Shown: one piece after another, positions 34,752-43,625 of the stretch
Position numbering within the stretch: position 1 is the first letter of the stretch
Layout: each line of letters begins with the position of its first letter
Assembly: GCA_900199505.1 (NCBI GenBank)
Contig: FZQV01000003.1
Span: 79,610 to 143,609 of the forward strand
DNA length: 64,000 bases
Origin: Ruaniaceae bacterium KH17
Lineage (GTDB): Bacteria > Actinomycetota > Actinomycetes > Actinomycetales > Actinomycetaceae
Direction: 5' to 3'
The notes under the pieces: generated by a model
Told to the model about the DNA's origin: nothing
The model's input: the letters and a program-made list of their open reading frames with translations, nothing else
The model's database searches: none
Translations under genes and position numbers: made by a program

Positions 34752-36236
34752 ATGGCAAGTGATGATTTCGTCGTTGTAGCAACGCGAGCTGGAGCTGTAC
34801 GAGGACGCTGGCGCCCGACGACGGGAGGCCGCGGAAATCCACGATCGGCAGCATTCGAAGGCATTCCATTCGCGCAGGCCCCGGTAGGGGAGCTGCGTTT
34901 CCAGGCGCCGGTGCCCACTGCGCCGTGGGAGGGCGTGCGTGATGCACTCGCGTTCGGCCCCACCGCTCAGCGCGGTGATCCCGGGACTACGCTCATCCCG
35001 GAGCCGAGCGTGCCGGGGGAGAGCACCCTCAATGTGAACGTCTACACGCCGTCCCCCGAGGCTCCGCGCAACGGCTCTGGGCTTCCGGTTCTCGTCTGGA
35101 TTCACGGTGGCGGATTCACGGCGGGATCCCCGGCGAGCCCGTGGTATGACGGCCGCAACTTCAACCGCGATGACGTCGTGACGGTCACGATCTCCTACCG
35201 GCTCGGTTTTGATGGCTTTGGCTACATCGACGGTGCACCGACGAACCGTGTCGTGCGGGACTGGCTCTTAGCGTTGGAATGGGTTCAGGAGAACATTGCC
35301 GCTTTCGGCGGTGATCCAGGCCGCGTGGTGATCGCCGGGCAGTCGGCAGGCGGCGGCGCTGTGTTAACGCTCCTCGGTATGGAGCAGGCACAGCACCTGT
35401 TCCATGGCGTGTTTGCGATCTCCGGGGCCCTCGCGGATGTGAAGGAGGAGAAGGCGCGCGCGCTGAGTGAGAAGCTTGCCGGCGCGCTCGGCGTCCCGGC
35501 AACCCTGGACGGCTTTCGTTCGGTCTCGGAGGAGCGCGTGCTCGAAGCACAGCAGGAGGCAACGAAGCTCGATCCGTCGAACCTCGAAGAGATGCTCACG
35601 GAGGGTCTCGGCCTCGGTCCTCAGATCGATGGCGAGCTCATTCACCGCGCCACGCCCGAGTCGCTTCGTGCCGGGGTGGGAGCGGACAAGCCGCTCGTCC
35701 TTGGTTCCACGAATGACGAGTTCACGATGGCATTAGACGGGGCGAAGCAGGTGTTGCGGCTGATGCCTCGCGGCGCGGTACTCGCCAGATTCGGAGTCCC
35801 GAAGCCCGCGCAGCGTGCCTATCTAGGTGCCAACCCAGAACTCGCAGAGCGCCCGAAGCACCTCATCGCCGGCCGGGTGCTCTCGGACCGCATGTTCCGG
35901 GTGCCGCTGGTGGGCATCATCGCGGCGCGCGGCTCGGCACCCACCTGGCTCTACCAATTCACGTGGCCCTCGGGGAACTTTGGGTTCGCCGAGCACTGCC
36001 TGGACGTGCCGTTCTTCTTCGACTGCCTCGATGGTCCTGAGGTCGAGCCGCTCGCTGGGCCGAACCCGCCGCAACATCTCGCGGATTCGTTACACATGTG
36101 TGCCGTGAACTTCATCGAACGTGGCGATCCCGGTTGGCCGCGGTATGAGGAGCCGAAGAAACTGGCGCGGATATGGGACATCCCGGTGCGTGACGCCTCG
36201 GACCCATTGAGGGCGATTGCCGCCCTTCTCACGTAG
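34752..36236 (+). CDS. Type-B carboxylesterase (alpha/beta hydrolase)
   Basis: 494 residues. Carboxylesterase/para-nitrobenzyl esterase family. FEGIPFAQAPVGELRF near the N-terminus, oxyanion hole in WIHGGGF, nucleophile serine in GQSAGGG, and the catalytic histidine probably in EHCLDVPFFF. No signal peptide, so cytosolic. Substrate unknown. GAGGAGG precedes the ATG at 34752. It sits between priA and fmt, where most actinobacteria have no such gene, so it looks like an accessory insertion into a conserved block. Confidence 0.85.
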   Translation: MASDDFVVVATRAGAVRGRWRPTTGGRGNPRSAAFEGIPFAQAPVGELRFQAPVPTAPWEGVRDALAFGPTAQRGDPGTTLIPEPSVPGESTLNVNVYTPSPEAPRNGSGLPVLVWIHGGGFTAGSPASPWYDGRNFNRDDVVTVTISYRLGFDGFGYIDGAPTNRVVRDWLLALEWVQENIAAFGGDPGRVVIAGQSAGGGAVLTLLGMEQAQHLFHGVFAISGALADVKEEKARALSEKLAGALGVPATLDGFRSVSEERVLEAQQEATKLDPSNLEEMLTEGLGLGPQIDGELIHRATPESLRAGVGADKPLVLGSTNDEFTMALDGAKQVLRLMPRGAVLARFGVPKPAQRAYLGANPELAERPKHLIAGRVLSDRMFRVPLVGIIAARGSAPTWLYQFTWPSGNFGFAEHCLDVPFFFDCLDGPEVEPLAGPNPPQHLADSLHMCAVNFIERGDPGWPRYEEPKKLARIWDIPVRDASDPLRAIAALLT

Positions 36237-36398
36237 AAGTGGTTGCCGTGTTGGCGTCCCAGCCGGTTGGCACACCAACAGCACAACCACTCCGCGGAGT
36301 CTTGTCCGATGTGGTACGGCTCAGGCGCGTGGGACGTACCACATCACGCACAACTCCGCCGTGTGCGCATCCAGGTGGCGCTCCGTAAGATTGGGGCC
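36237..36398 (+). promoter_or_regulatory. Intergenic region with two inverted repeats upstream of fmt
   Basis: First element: AGTGGTTG 36238-36245 pairs with CAACCACT 36284-36291, and inside it TGTTGG 36249-36254 pairs with CCAACA 36275-36280. Second element: a perfect 11-bp repeat GATGTGGTACG 36308-36318 and CGTACCACATC 36335-36345 with a 16-nt loop. Neither is followed by a T-run. TAAGAT at 36386-36391 is a -10 element for leaderless fmt. The repeats could be an esterase terminator, an operator or a small structured RNA. Confidence 0.6.
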
Positions 36399-37301
36399 GT
36401 GCGTATTCTCTTTGCCGGTACCCCCGACGTCGCCCTCCCGTCTTTACGAGCCCTCGTCGAGTCGGAGCACGAGGTGGTAGGCGTCGTCACGCGAGCGCCC
36501 GCCCCAAAGGGCCGCTCGAAGAAGCTGGTGCCCTCGCCAGTCCAGCAACTCGCCGAGGAACTCGGCCTGCCGGTGCTCACGCCGCACCGGATCGGTGAAG
36601 CCACGGCCGAGATTCTGGCGCTCGGGCCCGAGGCCGCGGCGGTGGTTGCGTATGGCGGGTTGATCCGCGAGCCGCTGCTCAGTGCATTCCCGTGGCTCAA
36701 CCTGCACTTCTCGTTGCTCCCGCGCTGGCGTGGCGCCGCGCCGGTGCAGCGCGCCATCGAGGCGGGGGACCATCTCACGGGCGCGAGCGTGTTCCAACTG
36801 GAGGTGGGCCTGGATACGGGACCGGTGTTCGGAAGCATTGAGGCAGAGCTGGATGGCACTGAAACCAGCGAGAGTCTGCTCGCTGATCTCGCCGAGCGCG
36901 GCGCCCCGTTACTCGTGGAGATCTTCGATTCGTTAGCGCGCGGAGAGGCATCCAGTCTGCCGCAGGTGGGCGAGCCGACCCACGCAGCGCGCCTCCTTCC
37001 AGAAGAGGGGCGAATCGATTGGACCGCCGCAGCGGAGCTGATCTCGCGGCACACCCGCGCCTTCTGGAGTTCCCCGGGAACGTGGACCACACTTGGTGGC
37101 GCGCGGATGAAGATCGGCCCGGCACAGTCCGACGGCGTTCAGCCGGGTGAGCCCGGCGCGGTCATCCTAGACGGCATGCGTGTCCTCGTCGGCACGGGCG
37201 CTGGCGCGCTTGTTCTCGATCGCGTGGCCCCACCGGGCAAGCAGTGGATGGATGCCTCGGCCTGGGCTCGTGGACTGCGTGAGGCTGTGGTCTTCGAATG
37301 A
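36399..37301 (+). CDS. fmt: Methionyl-tRNA formyltransferase
   Basis: 300 residues. Formylates initiator Met-tRNA with 10-formyl-THF. Catalytic core in LNLHFSLLPRWRGAAPVQ, with the asparagine, histidine and SLLPxxRG motif; C-terminal tRNA-binding domain from about residue 205. GTG 36399 gives the normal RILFAGTPD beginning and lies 7 nt after a TAAGAT box, suggesting a leaderless mRNA. In-frame codons upstream cross the inverted repeats and are not used. No def gene is adjacent. ATGA overlap with rsmB. Confidence 0.94.
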   Translation: MRILFAGTPDVALPSLRALVESEHEVVGVVTRAPAPKGRSKKLVPSPVQQLAEELGLPVLTPHRIGEATAEILALGPEAAAVVAYGGLIREPLLSAFPWLNLHFSLLPRWRGAAPVQRAIEAGDHLTGASVFQLEVGLDTGPVFGSIEAELDGTETSESLLADLAERGAPLLVEIFDSLARGEASSLPQVGEPTHAARLLPEEGRIDWTAAAELISRHTRAFWSSPGTWTTLGGARMKIGPAQSDGVQPGEPGAVILDGMRVLVGTGAGALVLDRVAPPGKQWMDASAWARGLREAVVFE

Positions 37302-38611
37302 GCGCCAGCCCTCGCGAGATCGCCTTCGACGTCCTGAACGCCGTCGAACGCGATGACGCGTTTGCAAACCTGCTCCTGCCGAAGGCCACGTTCCCGCTGA
37401 ACAAGCGTGATGCCGGGTTCGTGACCGAGCTCGTCTATGGCACACTCCGCCTGCAGGGCCGATACGACGCGATGATCGACGAATGCGCCACCGGACGCCT
37501 GCAACCCGAGGTGCGGATCGCGCTCCGGCTCGGCGCGCACCAGATTCACGCCATGCGGGTCCCGGCCCGCGCTGCAGTCTTCGAGACCGTTGACCTCGTG
37601 GCTCAAGTCGCGGGGCGGGCGCCAACCGGACTCGCGAACGCGGTGCTCCGCAAGATCGCGGCCGAGCCGGATTGGCAGGAGCGCATCCTCGACCGGCCCG
37701 AGGGCTACTACGAGTGGTACTCGCACCCCGAATGGGTGGTGCGAGGCTTCCGCCAGGCCCTGGCGCTCGAAGGGGCGGCGGGGGAACTCGAAGATCTGCT
37801 CGATCGAGACAACGAGGCAGCCGATCTCACTCTCGTGGCGCGCCCGGGCGTGGCGGAGCGCCCCGCCGATGCCGAACCCACGCCACTGTCGCCTTACGGC
37901 TACTACTGGCACGGGAACCCGGGCAAGCTCGCCGAAGTACGTGATGGCCGCGTGGCCGCGCAAGATGAGGGCTCGCAGCTCGTGGCGATCATGGCGGCTG
38001 ACGCCGTTCTGGAGGGCCGCGACGAGCAGTGGCTCGATTTGTGCGCAGGACCCGGTGGAAAGGCGGCACTCCTCGCCGCCATTGCTCAGCAACGGGGATC
38101 ATTCCTGACCGCGAACGAGATCCAACCGCACCGCGCCGAGCTCGTCGCCACGGCAGTACAGCAGTTCGCCGATTCCGTGGAGGTCATTTGTGACGACGGC
38201 CGCGCGGTGGGGGAGGCCGCACCGGGCGCCTTCGATCGCATCCTCGTGGACGCACCCTGTACCGGAACCGGCTCGCTCCGCCGCCGGCCCGAGGCGCGCT
38301 GGCGGCGCCAAGCGAGCGATCTTGCCACGCTCACGAAGCTTCAGGCCGAGCTGATCGACTCTGCGGTGGCCGCACTTCGGCCCGGCGGCATCCTGACCTA
38401 TGCCACGTGCTCGCCTCATCCTGCTGAGACGGTCACCCAGGTCACCGAGGCGTTGCGTCGGCACCCACTTGAGATCGCCCCGGCACCCGCGCCGCTGGCG
38501 GGGCGGGCGGTCCGCGCCGAGGGCTACCCCGTGCCCGGTGCCATGCAGCTCTGGCCGCACCGCGACAATACAGACGCCATGTTCGCCGTCTGCCTGCGCC
38601 GCACCACATAA
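37298..38611 (+). CDS. rsmB: 16S rRNA m5C967 methyltransferase RsmB (Sun family)
   Basis: 437 residues. N-terminal NusB-like RNA-binding domain (about 1-130), C-terminal SAM-dependent methyltransferase. SAM-binding DLCAGPGGKAALLAAIA, DAPCTGTGSLRRRPE with one active cysteine and TYATCSPHPAET with the catalytic cysteine. Follows fmt by ATGA overlap as in most bacteria. Confidence 0.94.
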   Translation: MSASPREIAFDVLNAVERDDAFANLLLPKATFPLNKRDAGFVTELVYGTLRLQGRYDAMIDECATGRLQPEVRIALRLGAHQIHAMRVPARAAVFETVDLVAQVAGRAPTGLANAVLRKIAAEPDWQERILDRPEGYYEWYSHPEWVVRGFRQALALEGAAGELEDLLDRDNEAADLTLVARPGVAERPADAEPTPLSPYGYYWHGNPGKLAEVRDGRVAAQDEGSQLVAIMAADAVLEGRDEQWLDLCAGPGGKAALLAAIAQQRGSFLTANEIQPHRAELVATAVQQFADSVEVICDDGRAVGEAAPGAFDRILVDAPCTGTGSLRRRPEARWRRQASDLATLTKLQAELIDSAVAALRPGGILTYATCSPHPAETVTQVTEALRRHPLEIAPAPAPLAGRAVRAEGYPVPGAMQLWPHRDNTDAMFAVCLRRTT

Positions 38612-38620
38612 GGTTGGCAC

Positions 38621-39286
38621 ATGGGAATCCAGATTGCACCGTCGATTCTGACGGCCGACTTCCTCAACCTCAGCTCCGAACTGGAGCGCATCAAGAGCGC
38701 CGATCTCGTGCACGTGGACGTGATGGACAACCAGTTCGTGACGAACCTGACGATCGGCCCGATGGTCGTGGAGCGGATCGTGAAAGAGGGGCCGCTTCCC
38801 GTCGACGCGCATCTGATGATCGCGGACGCCGACCGGTGGGCTCCGCAATACGCCGAGATGGGGTGTGCCTCCGTCACCTTCCACGCCGAGGCCGCGATCG
38901 CACCGGTGAAGCTCGCTCGTGAGCTACGGGCGCTTGGTTCCAAAGCCGCGCTCGCATTACGGCCGGGCACGGACATCGCGCCATATGTTGATCTGTTGCC
39001 GGAGTTCGACATGATCCTGTTGATGACTGTTGAACCCGGCTTCGGCGGGCAGAAGTTCCTCGATGTGGTGCTCCCGAAGATCGAGCGCACTCGAGCCGCG
39101 ATCGCGGCCTCGGGCCTCGAGGTGCGGCTGCAGATCGACGGCGGGGTCTCGGTCGAGACGATTGAACGGGCTTCCGCGGCGGGCGCCGATGTGTTCGTGG
39201 CCGGTTCGGCCGTGTACAACGCCGAGGATGCGGCCGCGGAGATCGCCACGCTCCGCGAACTCGCACGCAACTCCCACCGCCACTGA
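38621..39286 (+). CDS. rpe: Ribulose-phosphate 3-epimerase
   Basis: 221 residues. Interconverts ribulose-5-phosphate and xylulose-5-phosphate. TIM-barrel signatures: [21 protein letters not shown] with a metal-binding His and Asp, [19 protein letters not shown] and QIDGGV. ATG follows rsmB by 9 nt with AAGG upstream. It complements tkt at 8615-10669. The FMN riboswitch transcript begins just after its stop. Confidence 0.95.
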   Translation: MGIQIAPSILTADFLNLSSELERIKSADLVHVDVMDNQFVTNLTIGPMVVERIVKEGPLPVDAHLMIADADRWAPQYAEMGCASVTFHAEAAIAPVKLARELRALGSKAALALRPGTDIAPYVDLLPEFDMILLMTVEPGFGGQKFLDVVLPKIERTRAAIAASGLEVRLQIDGGVSVETIERASAAGADVFVAGSAVYNAEDAAAEIATLRELARNSHRH

Positions 39287-39288
39287 GC

Positions 39289-39294
39289 TAGACT
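39289..39294 (+). promoter_or_regulatory. -10 element of the FMN riboswitch transcript
   Basis: TAGACT directly follows the rpe stop codon. A transcription start 6-7 nt downstream would coincide with the first base of riboswitch helix P1 at 39300, which supports it being the real promoter. Confidence 0.5.
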
Positions 39295-39299
39295 GAGAC

Positions 39300-39434
39300 C
39301 GTCTTCGGGGTCGATGAAATTTCGAACCGGCGGTGAAGCGGTCACCAGGCCGCACAGCCCGCGACCCGCGCACCTGCGCGGCTGATCTGGTGAAACTCCA
39401 GGGCCGACGGTCACAGTCCGGATGGGAGAAGACG
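39300..39434 (+). promoter_or_regulatory. FMN riboswitch (RFN element)
   Basis: The core reads CGGGGTCGATGAAATTTCG-like at 39306 onward, then ACCGGCGGT, AGCCCGCGA, CTGATCTGGTGAAACTCCAG, GGGCCGACGGTCACAGTCC and GGATGGGAGAAG, in the order and near-identity of the RFN consensus. Helix P1 is a perfect 7-bp match: CGTCTTC 39300-39306 with GAAGACG 39428-39434. The aptamer binds flavin mononucleotide and normally turns down riboflavin synthesis or uptake genes when FMN is plentiful. The genes below are an ABC permease and a binding protein. Confidence 0.95.
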
Positions 39435-39438
39435 CGCG

Positions 39439-39486
39439 GCGCACGCGTGTGCGCTTTTGCGCACGCCCCGGGGAGAAGGGGCATCC
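39439..39486 (+). promoter_or_regulatory. Expression platform of the FMN riboswitch
   Basis: Two hairpins compete for the same strand: GCGCAC 39439-39444 with GTGCGC 39449-39454, or that GTGCGC with GCGCAC 39459-39464 around a TTTT loop. A third hairpin, GCCCC 39465-39469 with GGGGC 39478-39482, would bury the ribosome-binding site GGGAGAAGGGG (39471-39481) ahead of the GTG at 39487. No T-run follows, so control is probably translational. Confidence 0.6.
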
Positions 39487-40215
39487 GTGTCGCGTTGGTC
39501 GCCGTTAGGCTTCGCGCTTGCCGTGCTCGCGCTGTGGGAACTCGCGAGCCGCACGGTAATCGACCCCTACTTCCTGCCCACGCCGACGGCGATCATCGCC
39601 CGGGCGGTCACCTCACTTCCCACCATGCTGCCGTACTTTGCGGTCACGTTGGGCGAGGCGCTGCTCGGTGCCCTGATCGGCGCCGCCGTGGCGATTCCGC
39701 TCGGCTACGCCATCGCGAAGTCACGAACGGTGGCGCGCACGATTGAGCCATACACGGCAATGTCACAGGCCATCCCGGCCGTGGCGATCGCGCCCGTGTT
39801 GGCGCTCTGGCTTGGATACGGCACCGCGCCGATCTTGGCGCTGTGTGCCGTCATGGTGTTCTTTCCCATCTCGCTGACGACCACGTACGGTCTTGGCCAC
39901 ATCGACCCCGATGTCATCGCGGCCGCCCGCTTGGACGGCGCGCACGGCTGGAGTCTGCTCCGGTCCATCGAATTCCCCCTCGCGTTGCCGGCGATTCTCA
40001 CCGGTCTTCGTAACGGCCTCACGCTCGCGATGACGGGTGCCGTGGTGGGGGAGTTCGTGATCGGAGGCAACGGCCTCGGCCAACTCTTGACCGCACAGCA
40101 GCGCAACAACGACACCGAGGGACTCTTCGCCACGGTGGCCGCGCTGGCGGTCGTGGCAATAGCGATGTACGGCACGGTTCGTGCCGTGGAGTCAATGGTG
40201 GAGGAACGATTATGA
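39487..40215 (+). CDS. ABC transporter permease, probable riboflavin/flavin-precursor importer
   Basis: 242 residues. BPD-type inner-membrane permease of the SsuC/ThiX family with about six transmembrane helices. The EAA loop that contacts an ATPase is around LDGAHGWSLLRSIEFPLALPAILTG, seen as EAA-like AARLDGAHGWSLL. The FMN riboswitch upstream suggests a flavin substrate; related RibX/RibY systems are known. GTG 39487 was chosen by its ribosome-binding site. No ATP-binding subunit gene is in this operon, so it must share one encoded elsewhere. Confidence 0.85.
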   Translation: MSRWSPLGFALAVLALWELASRTVIDPYFLPTPTAIIARAVTSLPTMLPYFAVTLGEALLGALIGAAVAIPLGYAIAKSRTVARTIEPYTAMSQAIPAVAIAPVLALWLGYGTAPILALCAVMVFFPISLTTTYGLGHIDPDVIAAARLDGAHGWSLLRSIEFPLALPAILTGLRNGLTLAMTGAVVGEFVIGGNGLGQLLTAQQRNNDTEGLFATVAALAVVAIAMYGTVRAVESMVEERL

Positions 40216-41162
40216 AACGACACGTGGCGGCTGCGGCCGCGGTGGTGCTGGCGGTGCTGAGCGGGTGCGGCAGCGGCGGGGGCCAGGCCCTCACAATCGG
40301 ACTGACGTATGTGCCTGATGTCCAGTTTGCGCCCTTCTATGTGGCCGAGCATGAGGGCTACTTTGAGGACGAGGGCGTGACAGTCGAGCTGCGTCACCAC
40401 GGCGCCGCCGAGACGCTCTTTGGCGCACTGGCAGCGGGGGAAGAGGACCTGATTGTGGCCGGCGGTGACGAGATGCTCCAGGCCTTCAGCCAGGGAGTGG
40501 ACGTCACGACGATCGGCACGCTCTACCAGGAGTACCCGCTGGGAATCGCCGCCAGCGCGGATCTCGGAATCGAGACTGCGGCGGATCTGGCGGGTCACAC
40601 GATTGGGCTACCGGGACCGTATGGCGAGAACTGGTTCTCGCTCCTCGCCACGCTCGATGCGGCTGGCCTCAGCCAGGACGATCTGACGATCGACTACATC
40701 GGATACACGGCCCAGTCCGCCATGGTGACCCAGGCCGTGGACGCCGTCGCGATCTTCCTGAACAACGACCTGCTTGGTATCAGAGCGGCCGGCGTGGAGG
40801 TGAATCTGGTCGAGACCCCAGAGCTACCGCTCGTGGGAATCTCCGTGGGCGCCCGTCGTGAAGTTCTCGCGGAGCACGAGGACGATGCGGCCGCGATCCT
40901 GCGCGCCTTGCACCGCGCCATCGAGTTTATCGTCGCCGATCCCGCGGCCACGATCGAGATCGTGGCCGGCTACGTGCCCGAACTCGAGCCCACGTTCGCG
41001 CGGCAGGTGCTCGATGCGACCATCCCGCTCTACGGCACGGATTGGTTGGCGCTCGATTCCGCCCGCTGGCCGGAGATGTACGAGTTCCTGCTCGCGCACG
41101 ATCTCGCGTCACCGGACGCGGACGTGGATAATGCGTTCCAGGTCCTAGACTGGACCCCGTGA
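40212..41162 (+). CDS. NMT1/THI5-like substrate-binding lipoprotein of the FMN-regulated ABC transporter
   Basis: 316 residues. Signal peptide with lipobox LSGC; the lipidated cysteine is residue 19. The mature part is a periplasmic-binding-protein fold of the NMT1/THI5 class, opening [24 protein letters not shown]. This family binds pyrimidine thiamine precursors and, in RibY, riboflavin; the FMN riboswitch favours the latter. It is anchored outside the membrane and hands ligand to the permease. ATGA overlap with the permease and GTGA overlap with hisE. Confidence 0.85.
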   Translation: MKRHVAAAAAVVLAVLSGCGSGGGQALTIGLTYVPDVQFAPFYVAEHEGYFEDEGVTVELRHHGAAETLFGALAAGEEDLIVAGGDEMLQAFSQGVDVTTIGTLYQEYPLGIAASADLGIETAADLAGHTIGLPGPYGENWFSLLATLDAAGLSQDDLTIDYIGYTAQSAMVTQAVDAVAIFLNNDLLGIRAAGVEVNLVETPELPLVGISVGARREVLAEHEDDAAAILRALHRAIEFIVADPAATIEIVAGYVPELEPTFARQVLDATIPLYGTDWLALDSARWPEMYEFLLAHDLASPDADVDNAFQVLDWTP

Positions 41163-41422
41163 AGAGCTTTGACGACCTCTTTGAGGAACTGACTGCAAAG
41201 GCCGCCGCTGGCGATCCCACCTCCGGCACCGTGCGGGAACTCGCCACGGGCGTGCACGGAGTCGGCAAGAAGCTGGTGGAGGAGGCCGCCGAGGTCTGGA
41301 TCGCCGCCGAGTACGAGAGTGATGAGGAGCTCGCCGAGGAGATCAGTCAACTGCTCTACCATCTTCAGGTCATGATGATCGCCCGCAATATCCCTCTGGA
41401 AAAGGTCTACCGGTACCTCTGA
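41159..41422 (+). CDS. hisE: Phosphoribosyl-ATP pyrophosphatase
   Basis: 87 residues. All-alpha MazG-like fold hydrolysing phosphoribosyl-ATP in histidine synthesis. The metal-binding region [14 protein letters not shown] and [17 protein letters not shown] are typical of HisE. GTG start overlapping the binding-protein stop; TAGACT at 41146-41151 is 7 nt before the GTG, so it may also have its own leaderless transcript independent of the riboswitch. One-base overlap with hisG. Confidence 0.93.
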   Translation: MKSFDDLFEELTAKAAAGDPTSGTVRELATGVHGVGKKLVEEAAEVWIAAEYESDEELAEEISQLLYHLQVMMIARNIPLEKVYRYL

Positions 41423-42270
41423 TGCTTCGAATTGCTGTCCCGAACAAGGGATCCCTCTCTGGCCCTGCCATCGACATGTTGCGCGAGGCAGGCTACCGCT
41501 CCCGCCGTGATGGCGGCCGCGAGCTCGTGATCCGTGATAGCGAGAACGACATCGAGTTCTTCTACCTCCGCCCGCGCGATGTGGCGGTCTACGTGGGCTC
41601 GGGAACCGTAGACGCGGGCATCACCGGCCGCGATCTTCTCCTCGACTCGGGTGCCGCCGCGCGTGAACACATGGCGCTCGGCTTCGCGCACTCGACCTTC
41701 CGTTACGCGGCGCAACCCGATACTGCCCGTTCCCTCGCGGGGATCAACGGGAAACGCGTTGCCACCTCGTACGATCGGCTCGTGGCCGATCACCTGGCGA
41801 GCCACGGCGTCAACGCCACGGTGGTACACCTCGATGGTGCCGTGGAGTCCTCTGTGGAGCTGGGCGTGGCCGACGTCGTCGCCGATGTTGTGGAGACCGG
41901 CTCGACGTTGAAGGCGGCCGGGTTGGAAGTCTTCGGCGACCCGTTGCTCTCCTCGGAGGCCGTGCTGATCGTCCCGCAGAACCGTCCTACCCCGGCCGGG
42001 CTAGAGGTCCTCGAGCGCCGCATCCACGGCGTGATCGTGGCGCGCACATTCGTGCTGATGGACTTCGATGTGCACGCCGATCATTTGGATGATGCCGTCG
42101 CCATCGCCCCAGGCTTCGAAGCACCGACCGTGTCGCCGTTGCACGATTCCGATTGGTTCGCGGTGCGCGTGCTGATCCCTCGGGAGCAGACGAATACCGT
42201 GATGGACAAGCTCTACGAGATCGGTGCCCGCGCCATCCTCGTCACGTCGATTCATGCCTGCCGGATATGA
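41422..42270 (+). CDS. hisG: ATP phosphoribosyltransferase, long form
   Basis: 282 residues, the long hexameric form with a C-terminal regulatory domain that binds histidine (HisZ-independent). First step of histidine synthesis. The N-terminus [13 protein letters not shown], the GITGRDLL region and the PRPP-binding block [19 protein letters not shown] are present. The gene overlaps the following membrane PH protein by 17 bp. No other his genes are in the window. Confidence 0.95.
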   Translation: MLRIAVPNKGSLSGPAIDMLREAGYRSRRDGGRELVIRDSENDIEFFYLRPRDVAVYVGSGTVDAGITGRDLLLDSGAAAREHMALGFAHSTFRYAAQPDTARSLAGINGKRVATSYDRLVADHLASHGVNATVVHLDGAVESSVELGVADVVADVVETGSTLKAAGLEVFGDPLLSSEAVLIVPQNRPTPAGLEVLERRIHGVIVARTFVLMDFDVHADHLDDAVAIAPGFEAPTVSPLHDSDWFAVRVLIPREQTNTVMDKLYEIGARAILVTSIHACRI

Positions 42271-42697
42271 GTTTCGGCCACGCCGCGCAGTCGTCACCGC
42301 GCGGGCACTGCTGGTTGCTGTGTGGTTGGGCGTGGCCGGCCTACTGATCGCGTCCTTCACGATCCTCGAACATTACGGCGCCATTGATCGCGTCCTCACG
42401 GTGGCCTTCGCTGCCGCGGGTAGCTTCATCATCGTGCGCCAGGCCATGGTCCGTGCCGTTCCCACAGATGAGGGACTGACTGTCCGCAACTTGATGATCA
42501 CTACCCACGTGACCTGGGAAGAGATCGTTGCGGTCAACTTCTCGCCGCATCGTCCCTGGGTCTCGCTCGATCTTGCCGACGGCGACACACTCGCGGTGAT
42601 GGCAATTCAGAGTGCCGACGGCGAGTTTGCGCAACGTGAAGCACAGCGGCTCGCGGATCTCGTGGCCACTCACGAAGGCACAGAGCAGGTAGATTGA
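42254..42697 (+). CDS. Small membrane protein with bacterial PH domain
   Basis: 147 residues. Two hydrophobic helices (about residues 14-34 and 43-62) followed by a soluble C-terminal domain resembling the bacterial PH domain of actinobacteria: a strand [11 protein letters not shown], then [26 protein letters not shown]-domain protein next to hisG is common in actinobacteria; function unknown. Start ATG 42254 lies inside the end of hisG. Confidence 0.7.
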   Translation: MPAGYEFRPRRAVVTARALLVAVWLGVAGLLIASFTILEHYGAIDRVLTVAFAAAGSFIIVRQAMVRAVPTDEGLTVRNLMITTHVTWEEIVAVNFSPHRPWVSLDLADGDTLAVMAIQSADGEFAQREAQRLADLVATHEGTEQVD

Positions 42698-42701
42698 GAG
42701 C
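42690..42701 (+). promoter_or_regulatory. Leaderless-type promoter for pafB
   Basis: TAGATT at 42690-42695 includes the end of the PH-protein reading frame and stands 6 nt before the GTG of pafB. No ribosome-binding site precedes that GTG, so transcription probably starts at or next to the start codon. Confidence 0.45.
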
Positions 42702-43625
42702 GTGGACGGCAGTCATCCCGAACGGATTCTGAATCTCTTGATCGCGCTTGGTAACGCGCCCACACGGATGACCAAGCAGCAGATCAGGCGCCGAGTTGCC
42801 GGCTACAGCCACGACGACGATGCGGCGTTCGAGCGGATGTTTGAGCGGGACAAGGAGCTGCTCCGTTCGATCGGCGTCCCGATCGTCGTCGAACGCGATG
42901 CGGTACACGAGGACGATGTGGGGTATCGGATCGATCTCGATGCCTATTCGATGGATCTTGTGCTCAGTCCCGAAGAGATCGGTGCGCTCTCGCTGGCGCG
43001 CGAGGTGCATACGTCCGCTCCCTGGCGGGATGCGGCACGCCGTGGGGTCACCAAGGTCCGCGCGATCGATTCGGCGCTGGATGCCGCTGCGCCGCCGGTC
43101 ACGCTCGAGCTCACCGCTCCAGGAGAGACCCTCGACGCGCTCTGCGATGCGATCGCGGCGCGCCGCCGCGTGCGGTTCACCTACACCGGGCTCTCCTCGC
43201 CCACGCGTGAGCGCGAGGTGGAGCCGTGGCGGATCGTGGCGCAGCGGCGCGGCTGGTACCTCCTGGGGCGGGATTGCGAGAGTGGTGAACAACGCCGATT
43301 CCGGCTGTCTCGGATCGCCGGGGGAGTCCAGGAGAGCGGAGCATCCGGCGCATTCGAGATTCCCGCGCACACGCTCGATGACCCCGCCGGAGTCGATGTC
43401 GTGGCGCTGGTGCGAAAGGGGCGCGCGGCCTCGCTACGGGCACGCGGTACCGTCACGGAGTACGACGCCGATCGCGACCTCCTGCGCTTGACGGTGCCGG
43501 ACCCCATCGAGTTCGGTCGTGAGGTTGCCGGATTTGGCGCCGATGTTGTGGTGCTCGAGCCCGAGCACATCCGGCAGTCGGTGATCGCGCGGCTACGACG
43601 TGCCGTGGAGGTGGCCGATGCCTGA
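42702..43625 (+). CDS. pafB: WYL-domain transcriptional regulator PafB
   Basis: 307 residues. N-terminal winged helix (ERILNLLIALGNAPTRMTKQQIRRRV), central WYL domain (residues about 145-215, with EREVEPWRIVAQRRGWYLLGRD) and a C-terminal WCX extension. PafB and PafC form a heterodimer that activates the LexA-independent DNA-damage response in mycobacteria and binds single-stranded DNA through the WYL domains. GTG start; 8-bp overlap with pafC. Confidence 0.9.
   Translation: MDGSHPERILNLLIALGNAPTRMTKQQIRRRVAGYSHDDDAAFERMFERDKELLRSIGVPIVVERDAVHEDDVGYRIDLDAYSMDLVLSPEEIGALSLAREVHTSAPWRDAARRGVTKVRAIDSALDAAAPPVTLELTAPGETLDALCDAIAARRRVRFTYTGLSSPTREREVEPWRIVAQRRGWYLLGRDCESGEQRRFRLSRIAGGVQESGASGAFEIPAHTLDDPAGVDVVALVRKGRAASLRARGTVTEYDADRDLLRLTVPDPIEFGREVAGFGADVVVLEPEHIRQSVIARLRRAVEVADA

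Noticed and set aside
39300..41162. FMN-regulated transporter as a thiamine-precursor importer
   Set aside because: The protein families alone would allow it, but the riboswitch is clearly the FMN class, not TPP.
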